The notes beneath the pieces were generated by a model that saw only the letters and a list, made by a program, of their open reading frames with translations, did not search any database and had not been told where the DNA came from. From assembly GCA_009691445.1 (NCBI GenBank), contig SICL01000024.1, forward strand, positions 1 to 35,884: a stretch of 35,884 bases of DNA. The letters are read 5' to 3'. The DNA is from Candidatus Taenariivivens baikalensis. Lineage in GTDB: Bacteria > Omnitrophota > Omnitrophia > Omnitrophales > Aquincolibacteriaceae. A program made the translations under genes and the position numbers. Shown here piece by piece: positions 24,201 to 30,105 of this stretch (the stretch's first letter is position 1; each line of letters begins with the position of its first letter).

Positions 24201-26085
24201 GGCGATTGGCGTTCTACCAGTGAATCAATGGAAATCCGGCAAGTCGCCCGCAGCCGCCGCCTTTACTTTTTCTCATTATCAGGAAATTCGTTCGGAAGTG
24301 AGAGCGCAGTTGATGTTTGAAAAATCTTGGCTCGAGGGTCAAGCAGCTCAGGATCTATGGTCTCAACTCCCTTCTGTTCTTGAAAGTGCGGGTCTCAGAG
24401 CAGGAGATCTTGCCTTTCACGCGGCTTCTTACCTGGACAACACGGTTATTAGTCACGCCCTTCGCGCGCTTGCGCAAGATCAGATGGATATCTATGCGCA
24501 GGCGCGCACCTCTTTAAACGAACTGGCGGAGCAAGTTCGTCAGCTGTTCAAGGCGGACGTTACAACACCGATCGATTTAGGTGTAATGATTAATTCCATG
24601 GCAGTCGACAGCCGCGCAAAAAGTGAAATGATTCGTTTATTCAACCTTAGCTTAAGAGATTTCCGTTCGGAAGTGCGTGAGGGTCTGATCAGCTCTGGTC
24701 CTCACCTTGGGGGGGTGACCGAACCTTCAACATTGTATGATTCAGTGTTGCAGGCGCACCTATCGGCAGTTGTTTCTCCGGCGAAAAATCACCCGGTTCA
24801 GCAAGCCGTTGCTGAAGGAGCAACGGTTTCCTTGGGCACGGCCTCCGATGGAAAGAAATATTCTTTGAAGGTGACGAAGATCGACTCTTCAGGATTTCCT
24901 GTGATTTATTTTCAAATTCTGAATGACGCGCAGCAGCTGGCTGATTCTCCCAAAGTAGTTTTTGCGGGAGCGCCGATTCAATTTGGAGCTCTTACGCTTG
25001 CTCGCTTTGGACAAATTCACACGGCGGGTGAAAAATCTCAAGTGGATATTATTACCGACCGCTCGGAACTGCGCAACAGAAGACAGGATGGTTATGAACC
25101 TCTTGGTTCCCAGCATCATGATGTCACCCGAGGTGATTTAGCAGCGCATGCGCAAAGAGCCGGTGCCAGAGAAGTGAACGCAACCTCGACCGGTCGAGTT
25201 GAAATTGTGTCTCGTGATGGAAAGACGCATCGGTTCCCGGGCAGTGTTGATGCGAACAGATTTCTGAATAAACAGCGCCGCTCCGAAGTGCGTGATACGG
25301 GATTATTCAGCCCTGGTCCTCACCTTGCGGGGGTGACCGAATCTCCAATATTGCATGATTTAGCATTGCCGGGGCACCGATCGACAGCTGATTCACCGGC
25401 GGGAGATCACCAGGTTCATCAAGCCGTTGTTGGCGGAGAAACGCTTCCTTTGGGCGCGGCTGAGAAAGTCGGCGCACCTCAAGTGGACGATAGGACCGGC
25501 CGCTCGGAAGTACGGGTAAACCGGATCACTTCGGTCGCGGCTGATTTGTTCGCCGGGATTCAAATACCTTTACCCGCTAATCAAATGAAAATTCGTGCGG
25601 GCATTGTCAAAGCGACAAATCTAAAAATTCAGCAAGGGCTCATTTTCTCGGCCGAGTTTGCGTTTGATCGCGGAGGACTTCTTTTGATTCCGTCCATTAC
25701 GGGCGGCCTTCCGGGCGTGGTGGTGGTTCAAAATGCCAAGCAAAAAGAACTTGTTGCGGATTTGAATGTCCAGCTTAAATTGGCCGGCTGGGACGAGCTG
25801 CGCATCGCTCAAAACGGTTTCGAAGCAATGGAGTTTTTGAACGAAGGTCTCGTGGATTATGAACTTCGAACTGGAAATAAGCTTGGCAAAGGCGCCCTGG
25901 TATTAGATTACGGGACGCTCAGGCAGGAACTCCTCGGAGCCCGGCGGCTCAGCCAAAGAGATATTCAGATTGTTACCGATCGGTTGTTTCAGTCGATGAT
26001 CCGGCAGTCCCAGACCTCGGTTTCCAGTGTGAGTGATTTTGTCCTGAAATTAGAGGCGATGGGCGCGGTTTCGAGTGCCGCGTAA
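21253..26085 (+). CDS. Secreted phosphohexomutase fused to an RSEVR-punctuated C-terminal region
   Basis: The 1610-residue protein begins with a Sec signal peptide (cleavage likely after AFA, residue 30). Residues about 130-890 form a phosphoglucomutase/phosphopentomutase-type domain with all active-site loops: TASHNP (phosphoserine S318), DPDADR (509-514), GGEESYG (660-666) and RPSGTEP (846-852). The rest (890-1610) has beta-rich and helical modules that I cannot name, separated by RSEVR/RSELR pentapeptides at residues 95, 895, 1013, 1138, 1270, 1343 and 1417. Segments after the 1138 and 1343 copies are duplicates. A mutase is normally cytoplasmic, so export is surprising. GAGGAG at 21237-21242 supports the start. 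A short in-frame ACCGGTTAACCGGT-type repeat lies at 21491-21530. Confidence 0.85.
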   Translation: MNLNQRMNRIYKTAALFLSIALMLPSPAFANRPESTGVSKPILSQLEADLAKLGPARLGPLDHLGIPTLDLSRREWARASAPVNRLTGQPVTARRSELRQSGLQVELADQAKQEGRLSEAALNNIKSWQGEAYKLAHSDINQQLEEAAEASEDQKQAKWDAIKDAWFTDVAIGTAGMRGVRGWGTNRINLFTMGKLQIAHAKMIQSVRYTELIQRSDSEFDSAKEKKAIVIGGDSREGNFEPKNKPEQNVTQYQIEVEQLGWQIKLNAMLNIAFGTRAYVYRLPVSTPQVSWSTHVLDVDAVDHQGYRVVSGAMNTASHNPPEHNGNKPYQIHGAQGAGDFSAYLGEGISLFDMNELAGLQYQGLNILEKLDEVFERAIRKGDAVWIGGDGLTRADGTTVQDPYQADEKFIDAELPEAIHVVDKLFNSKFIDLKTAKIVISPLWGVTRHILEKILKIRGVPGENIIWVESSPNPKFTGHKTPNPETGDARLPALQAAIENNADLAEWADPDADRPAVAAKKNPSLKSAKLEDYLVLNGNQQLAVLMDYMIREVNALETSGEVQESGSAMSRLAKSISPAWNKVWMASTVVSGDLAKQVAKKNGLNVIETLTGFKYIGDQIQKHAHLIQKAAGLTERQWIKLSKEKQMELGLQHLDVFIKGGEESYGALTGQGAHDKDAISGLMWFIEIFGRLRKEGITLEARLNEIYEKYGYFSEEMANQGQKPYAARGIELSESQVFELIGKKDKATGKRPEGATLLGHFLTNTPQVISGKKVVSVLNYENQEARDAKGNLLFDSNSASGYFTLANGIQVYSFAHAPVGNASAEKLPKEDFIALVLEDGAKIVARPSGTEPIIKFYILGRGKLSEKDQVNAWLKQVKTEIDTIADEIARARYPRSEVRTEKSVPEFLAVGDQVVVDQTLSFKVKKVNARGKNTSVVLTFAADRPVRLVTESGASNSIQLELGTQTVTLPANSAFWVDGNPDAAIGVLPVNQWKSGKSPAAAAFTFSHYQEIRSEVRAQLMFEKSWLEGQAAQDLWSQLPSVLESAGLRAGDLAFHAASYLDNTVISHALRALAQDQMDIYAQARTSLNELAEQVRQLFKADVTTPIDLGVMINSMAVDSRAKSEMIRLFNLSLRDFRSEVREGLISSGPHLGGVTEPSTLYDSVLQAHLSAVVSPAKNHPVQQAVAEGATVSLGTASDGKKYSLKVTKIDSSGFPVIYFQILNDAQQLADSPKVVFAGAPIQFGALTLARFGQIHTAGEKSQVDIITDRSELRNRRQDGYEPLGSQHHDVTRGDLAAHAQRAGAREVNATSTGRVEIVSRDGKTHRFPGSVDANRFLNKQRRSEVRDTGLFSPGPHLAGVTESPILHDLALPGHRSTADSPAGDHQVHQAVVGGETLPLGAAEKVGAPQVDDRTGRSEVRVNRITSVAADLFAGIQIPLPANQMKIRAGIVKATNLKIQQGLIFSAEFAFDRGGLLLIPSITGGLPGVVVVQNAKQKELVADLNVQLKLAGWDELRIAQNGFEAMEFLNEGLVDYELRTGNKLGKGALVLDYGTLRQELLGARRLSQRDIQIVTDRLFQSMIRQSQTSVSSVSDFVLKLEAMGAVSSAA
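21491..21530. repeat. In-frame ACCGGTTAACCGGTCAACCGG word repeat
   Basis: Three tandem GGT(G/T/C)AACC-type words sit between the signal peptide and the first RSELR motif of the phosphohexomutase fusion. They are related to the CCAGTAACC / GGGTAACC words at 9408-9517 and 27303-27378. Confidence 0.55.
24679..24845 (+). repeat. Internal duplication, copy 1
   Basis: This segment, directly after the RSEVR at residue 1138, resembles 25294-25460 after the RSEVR at residue 1343. Both copies run from a GPHLxGVTE motif through SPxxxHxVxQAV to LGxA. The palindromic GGTCCTCACC...GGTGACC core is present in each. Confidence 0.8.
25294..25460 (+). repeat. Internal duplication, copy 2
   Basis: This is the second copy of the 24679-24845 segment. 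It shares TGGTCCTCACCTTG and GGGGGTGACCGAA with copy 1 almost unchanged, while the middle has diverged. It lies between two further RSEVR motifs (residues 1343 and 1417). Confidence 0.8.
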
Positions 26086-26086
26086 T

Positions 26087-26252
26087 TCAATATCGAATTT
26101 CGAATACCGAAACGGTATCAAATTAAATAATTTCAAATAGCTAAATGGATCCATTTTAGATATTCAAATTTGGGGTTCGATATTGTTTCGTGCTTCGAGA
26201 TTCGGATTTTCCGCCAGAGAGCGTGGCGAATCCGTCCTTCTTTTTGGCGGAC
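26087..26252. repeat. Inverted word array with nested palindrome after the phosphohexomutase fusion
   Basis: CAATATCGAATTTCGAATACCG at the left is mirrored by GGGTTCGATATTGTTTCGTG and TTCGAGATTCGGA. The adjoining 26211-26252 is a CCGCCAGAGAG...TTTTTGGCGGAC copy of the GGACGGATCCGTCC family. It separates the end of the fusion gene from the convergent small genes. Confidence 0.8.
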
Positions 26253-26262
26253 AATATTGTAT

Positions 26263-26376
26263 TTATTTAGGCGGGGGATTTTTCGTGCGGTGCTTTTTGA
26301 TGAGCCACTGATCGTAGGCAAAAAGAGCTAGGACGATGACGGAAAAAATAGTGAAAGATGTCCACACAGTTAGCAT
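26263..26376 (-). CDS. Tiny single-span membrane protein (37 aa)
   Basis: The minus-strand frame starts MLTVWTSFTIFSVIVLALFA, one hydrophobic span, and ends in a basic Pro-rich tail HRTKNPPPK. AAAGGAG lies upstream of its ATG, and the ATG is only two bases beyond the TAG of the 70-residue gene, so the two are probably translated together. I do not recognise the family. Its size and coupling recall small paired membrane proteins, but no function is claimed. Confidence 0.6.
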   Translation of the reverse strand: MLTVWTSFTIFSVIVLALFAYDQWLIKKHRTKNPPPK

Positions 26377-26378
26377 AA

Positions 26379-26591
26379 CTATTTTGCTCCTTTAGGGGGA
26401 AAAAGAATCCAGGCAACGACAAACACGATAACCATCATACCAGAGATAACAATCCTGATGCCAGATGGATATCTCGCAAAAAAATCGGATACAAAAAAGG
26501 CGCCGGTGCAAAGTTTGACAATATCGATCATTGCCCGAGCAATGAATTCACGGCGATGCGCGGTAAATAGATTGAATAATTGATTTTCCAT
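26379..26591 (-). CDS. Small membrane protein (70 aa)
   Basis: The product has a helical N-terminal half with TAHRREFIARAMIDIVKL and GAFFVSDFFARYP, then a membrane span around GIRIVISGMMVIVFVVAWIL and a short FPPKGAK tail. A consensus promoter (TTGACA, 17 bases, TACCAT on the minus strand) lies immediately upstream, and transcription should start at or very near the ATG. The downstream 37-residue frame is coupled to it. The family is not recognised; promoter quality and hydrophobic pattern argue that it is a real gene. Confidence 0.65.
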   Translation of the reverse strand: MENQLFNLFTAHRREFIARAMIDIVKLCTGAFFVSDFFARYPSGIRIVISGMMVIVFVVAWILFPPKGAK

Positions 26592-26607
26592 GAAAAGATG
26601 GTATCTT
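26580..26607 (+). promoter_or_regulatory. Promoter of the second RSEVR protein gene
   Basis: TTGATT (26580-26585) and TATCTT (26602-26607) are 16 bases apart, with an extended TG at 26599-26600. The start near 26614 leaves about six untranslated bases before ATG 26620 and excludes ATG 26590. The -10 box overlaps that of the divergent promoter. Confidence 0.5.
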
Positions 26608-26626
26608 TTGAATTATTATATGTCAA
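26598..26626 (-). promoter_or_regulatory. Divergent promoter of the small membrane protein pair
   Basis: On the minus strand TTGACA (plus 26621-26626) and TACCAT (plus 26598-26603) are separated by 17 bases. The expected start falls at about 26591, the first base of the small gene's ATG. It shares two bases of its -10 with the plus-strand promoter, so the two cannot fire simultaneously. Confidence 0.6.
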
Positions 26627-28098
26627 ATAAAATATTAAAATTAATCAATAAGTCAATCGCTCTCCTTCTTATAATAGAGCTGATTTTACCTACTCCCGCC
26701 TATAGCGCCCGTACGGTTGCGACGGCCCGGTCTGAAATGCGGCGGAATCTTTTGCTGGATCTGGCAAAGCTGTCTATAGTCCATAGACCACAGTCCATAG
26801 AAAAGAACCGGAAATCAGTAACCCGTAACCCGAGTTTAGAAACCGTGGACCATGGACTATTGACTGTGGACACTTCATTCCGCTCCGAACTCCGGGCTTT
26901 GTTGCCTGACACCACAATCACCACTTCGACTTCCTGGTATGATCCAAAGACGGAAGGTATTTTCACCATTACAAGCTATACACCAGGAGATAAAACTGTG
27001 CGTCAGTTGATTGCGCAGTATGCTTCGAACATAGAAAGATCAAACCTTGACGCTGATGATCCAGTAGAAAAACTACTTGGATTTTCGGCTAAGATTATAA
27101 CAGCGTCGGCGCCCTTCGTTGCTTTCAGGAGTCCGCTTACCGATGCCCAGTTAGACGCAAAAGTTTTTGGAAAAGCTCTTCAGCTGATCTATCCCTATCC
27201 TCTCAAGCGTTCTGAAGTCCGGAGCGCAACGCCTCTAGCCATCTCTCAGGATATTCCCGCTTTGATCAAGGTCAAAAAGAAGCGTTCCGAAGTGCGAGAC
27301 GGGTTCGCGGGTGTGCGGGTAACCGAGTCATCAGGTAAATCCAGACCCGTTAACCCGTCAACCCGATCACCCGCTGACCGATTAGCTCAGGAGCTGGCGG
27401 AAGTCACACGGACCTTACAATCCGGAGCTTGGACTCCGGAATTTGCAGCGCGGGAAGGGGAGTTGATTGGGGAGTTGAATCAATTAGTCCATAGTCCACC
27501 GTCCATAGACCCTAGACAAAATGAACAGGCTGTTAACCGTGGACTATCGACCATGGACTATGGACAATCTTTTGTTCTGCCTCGCCTCGGCCCAAAAACT
27601 CAGCTTGAGATGGCAAAATTCGCCGGCGTTTCTCTCGCTAAGGAAACATTTATTTTTTCGGGTGCAGAACTTCTTCAGGATCCTAAAGATTGGACGGGTT
27701 TGTCAGTGGTTGCGGCGCTTGCTCCTGCGGTGATTCTTGTTTCGAATCAAGCCGCGTACGATGCGGTCATGGGTTTTAATCAACGTTTGAAAGGAAACAA
27801 TAGTCCTTATCTTTTGGGCGCGGCCTGGACGATTTCTGAAGCTAAGAAACAGCTTAATCTTATGCTTGCCGGACAAGCAGATTTTAGTGACAAAATTCCA
27901 ACCGCACTGATTTTGAATCCGGCCTCTGAATCAGCCATCAAACTCGAGGCTGATTTATTGAAAGAAGAGGTCGTGGTCCGTGCTCTGACGCCTCATCAAT
28001 TTCTTTCAATGGGCGCGGCCGCTGGAGTTCCTTCGATCAGCACCCAGGCGTTTCTCGACAATCTTTCCCGCTCCGAATCTGTTCTCCATTCTGCATAA
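26620..28098 (+). CDS. Secreted RSEVR-motif protein, function unknown
   Basis: From ATG 26620 (492 residues) the protein starts with a Sec signal peptide ending LILPTPAYSA, strikingly like ALMLPSPAFA of the phosphohexomutase fusion. RSE(M/L/V)R pentapeptides are encoded at 26728, 26881, 27208 and 27283. Three inverted word arrays are translated in frame (26772-26882, 27303-27378, 27484-27572). The C-terminal 180 residues (from about LPRLGPKTQLEMAKFAG) look like a compact alpha/beta domain that I cannot place. ATG 26590 would add ten residues, but the promoter at 26580-26607 argues against it. The name rests only on the shared motif and signal. Confidence 0.65.
   Translation: MSNKILKLINKSIALLLIIELILPTPAYSARTVATARSEMRRNLLLDLAKLSIVHRPQSIEKNRKSVTRNPSLETVDHGLLTVDTSFRSELRALLPDTTITTSTSWYDPKTEGIFTITSYTPGDKTVRQLIAQYASNIERSNLDADDPVEKLLGFSAKIITASAPFVAFRSPLTDAQLDAKVFGKALQLIYPYPLKRSEVRSATPLAISQDIPALIKVKKKRSEVRDGFAGVRVTESSGKSRPVNPSTRSPADRLAQELAEVTRTLQSGAWTPEFAAREGELIGELNQLVHSPPSIDPRQNEQAVNRGLSTMDYGQSFVLPRLGPKTQLEMAKFAGVSLAKETFIFSGAELLQDPKDWTGLSVVAALAPAVILVSNQAAYDAVMGFNQRLKGNNSPYLLGAAWTISEAKKQLNLMLAGQADFSDKIPTALILNPASESAIKLEADLLKEEVVVRALTPHQFLSMGAAAGVPSISTQAFLDNLSRSESVLHSA
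26772..26882. repeat. Inverted AGTCCATAG array, in frame
   Basis: TATAGTCCATAGACCACAGT and CCATAG at the left are answered by CCGTGGACCATGGACTATTG and ACTGTGGAC at the right. The loop contains CAGTAACCCGTAACCC words of a second family. It is entirely within the secreted RSEVR protein gene and free of stops in that frame. Confidence 0.85.
27303..27378. repeat. Inverted CGGGTAACC array, in frame
   Basis: GGGTGTGCGGGTAACCGAG is mirrored by CCCGTTAACCCGTCAACCCG and ATCACCCGCTGACC. It encodes a Pro/Ser/Arg-rich linker right after the fourth RSEVR motif. Confidence 0.7.
27484..27572. repeat. Second inverted AGTCCATAG array, in frame
   Basis: TTAGTCCATAGTCCACCGTC and CATAGACC are followed by CCGTGGACTATCGACCATGG and ACTATGGACAAT. 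It uses the same words as 7814-7887 and 26772-26882 and again leaves the reading frame open. Confidence 0.85.
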
Positions 28099-28165
28099 TT
28101 TCCCCAATCCGCACATTACGTCTTGAGCAAGAGGCATCCTATTTTCAGCAATGACAAGATAACGT

Positions 28166-28194
28166 TTGAAGGTTAAGGACGAATAGAATAATAT
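28166..28194 (+). promoter_or_regulatory. Promoter of the response-regulator-like gene
   Basis: TTGAAG (28166-28171) and TAATAT (28189-28194) are 17 bases apart. Transcription would begin around 28201, directly at ATG 28202, which has no Shine-Dalgarno sequence. The AGAAT...ATTCT dyad at 28186-28196 overlaps the -10. Confidence 0.5.
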
Positions 28195-28201
28195 TCTCCC
28201 C

Positions 28202-28939
28202 ATGCCTGAGCGAAATATCCTCCTGCTTGAAAAAGAAGAAAGCCCTTGGCCAGGATTTTTGGGGGAATTTTTCAGCGATACGCGTTCTGGAATAACGCAG
28301 TTCTTCAGCGCCTCTGAAGCCAGCCCCTATTTTTCCAAGCACGCCCAGGACATAGTTTTCATCAACGACGCGCTCTTGTCTCCGAATCTGATCCAGAAAC
28401 TTAAGACCCAGCGTCAGATCTCTCCGGATTTTAGGATTTTTGCCATTCAGACGGATCATGCGCCGGCGAATCTTGCTCTTTATGACGCGGTTTTTACCGA
28501 ACCGCTCGAATTTCTGGATTTTCAGAAAAAACTCATGCGCCTGCTTTCTTTTCCCGAAAAAATCCGCGTGCTGATGATTGATGATGAGCCGGAAGTTTCG
28601 GCGTCTCTCGTCGATTTTTTAAAAGAACGAACCGCTCCGGCTGTAGATTTTGAACTTGCGCCCAATGGCGCCGAAGGCCTAGCCATGATTCAAAAACGGG
28701 CTCCGGATGTACTGATCCTGGATGTGAAAATGCCGGTGCTGAGCGGCATCGAGACCTACCGGGAATTAAAAAAAAGAGAGGTTGCGTTTCCCGTTATCAT
28801 TCATTTTGATGCCGTGTTCGGTGATGAGGTTGTGGAGATTCACAAAATTGGAAATCCAGCAGTGGTAGAAAAAGGCGGGAATGCGAGCAGTGTTTTTGAT
28901 ATGATGGCACTCATCTTAAAAATGCACTACTTTGCGTAG
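28202..28939 (+). CDS. Response-regulator-like protein with tandem receiver domains
   Basis: The C-terminal half (about 121-240) is a CheY-like receiver domain: D127-D128 acidic pair, phosphoacceptor D174 in LDVKMP, and a Lys at 224 (VVEKGG). The usual Thr/Ser after the fourth strand is replaced (IIHFDAV), so signalling may be altered. Residues 4-115 look like a second, degenerate receiver: NILLLEK, DIVFIND and VFTEPLEF follow the right order, but the acidic and Lys positions are changed. No DNA-binding or enzymatic output domain is present and no kinase gene is nearby. The next gene starts two bases after its stop, so it heads a probable three-gene operon with two lipoproteins. Confidence 0.75.
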   Translation: MPERNILLLEKEESPWPGFLGEFFSDTRSGITQFFSASEASPYFSKHAQDIVFINDALLSPNLIQKLKTQRQISPDFRIFAIQTDHAPANLALYDAVFTEPLEFLDFQKKLMRLLSFPEKIRVLMIDDEPEVSASLVDFLKERTAPAVDFELAPNGAEGLAMIQKRAPDVLILDVKMPVLSGIETYRELKKREVAFPVIIHFDAVFGDEVVEIHKIGNPAVVEKGGNASSVFDMMALILKMHYFA

Positions 28940-28941
28940 CG

Positions 28942-30105
28942 ATGGGCGGGAATGTGATGGATCTAAAAAACTTAAAAATAAATTCCAAATTCCAAGCACC
29001 TCCGTCCAACGTTGTTTGTCGGAGAAGTTGGAAGTTGGTATTTGGTGCTTTACTTTTTTGCTTCGTTACTTCGGGTTGTGTTTCTCTTAAACCTCATCCT
29101 GTTTCCCAACCCATCGCATCAAAACCCTACCGCGGTGTCTATCATGTTCACAGCAGCTTCTCCCCAGATTCCAAGGCCTCACTGCCCACCATTATTCGCA
29201 CGGCTAAACAGGCGGGCCTGGACTTTGTCATCGTGACGGATCGTAACAACCATAGCGCGGCTGCCGCTTATGAAAAAATGAAAATAAACGAAAGTGATCC
29301 CAAACTTTTCTTTGGTGTGGAGGTGACCACTTCGGATGGTCATCTGACAGCTCTGGGCATTCCTTCGACTCCAGAAAAAGGGAAGCCCTCCCAGTCCACG
29401 ATTGACGGGATTCATGAACAAGGCGGATACGCTCTCATCGCACATCCTGCCAGTATTGAACGTCCCTGGACCCATTGGGATGTTAAAAATTTTGACGGAC
29501 TTGAAATTTATAATTTTAAGTATGCCTCTCAACAAAACGCTGGGATGTCCAAGGCGTTTCAGAAGATGTTTTCTTCCTCGAATTTCTTTTTGAAATCGCT
29601 TTTAAAGACGCCCTACACGGAACTAACCATCTGGGATCGTTTACTGAAAGAGCGTAAAGTTATCGGAGTAGCCGCGGTGGATGCGCAGATCTCGAAGTCT
29701 TGGAAAAGTTTTTCAGATGGAAATTTTTTGATGCAATTTCAAGCGGTAACTCTTTACGCTTTGGCGGATGAACTCAAAGAAAAATCTGTTCTGGATGCTG
29801 TGGGCAAGGGCCGGACGTTTATGGCCTTTGAGGTATTTGGATCTGCTCGGGATTTTTCTTTCACCGTTCAGGATGGGTCGAATGTGCAAGCGGCCGGAAG
29901 TGAGGTAAGCTTTAAAGAGGGAATGGATTTCCAGGTCAAGGTGCCGGGAGAGGCTGAGATTCGGTTGATTCGGGACGGTCAGATTGTTCAGCGCATTCAA
30001 TCCCGGGACATGATGCATAAGATCCAGGCCAAGGGGACCTATCGTGTGGAAGTTTACCGCAAAGGCAAATTATGGATTTTTACCAATCCGATTTGGATCT
30101 CTTGA
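28942..30105 (+). CDS. PHP-domain lipoprotein, putative metal-dependent phosphoesterase
   Basis: The 387-residue product has a lipobox VTSGC with Cys46, then a PHP domain: H68-V-H70, a DRNNH segment (100-104) and AHPAS with H168, all candidate metal ligands. Such domains hydrolyse phosphoesters or act as scaffolds; the substrate is unknown. The C-terminal third is a beta-rich domain without a name. ATG 28942 is given; ATG 28957, with GGCGGG six bases upstream, is equally possible. Residues about 13-37 of the signal peptide derive from the inverted array 28980-29052. The last 62 bases overlap the start of the hydrolase gene. Confidence 0.75.
   Translation: MGGNVMDLKNLKINSKFQAPPSNVVCRRSWKLVFGALLFCFVTSGCVSLKPHPVSQPIASKPYRGVYHVHSSFSPDSKASLPTIIRTAKQAGLDFVIVTDRNNHSAAAAYEKMKINESDPKLFFGVEVTTSDGHLTALGIPSTPEKGKPSQSTIDGIHEQGGYALIAHPASIERPWTHWDVKNFDGLEIYNFKYASQQNAGMSKAFQKMFSSSNFFLKSLLKTPYTELTIWDRLLKERKVIGVAAVDAQISKSWKSFSDGNFLMQFQAVTLYALADELKEKSVLDAVGKGRTFMAFEVFGSARDFSFTVQDGSNVQAAGSEVSFKEGMDFQVKVPGEAEIRLIRDGQIVQRIQSRDMMHKIQAKGTYRVEVYRKGKLWIFTNPIWIS
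28980..29052. repeat. Inverted word array within the PHP lipoprotein signal peptide
   Basis: AATTCCAAATTCCAAGCACC at the left is answered by AGTTGGAAGTTGGTATTTGG and TGCTT at the right, with a CTCCG...CGGAG hairpin between them. The right arm encodes the WKLVFGAL part that begins the hydrophobic core. Confidence 0.85.
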
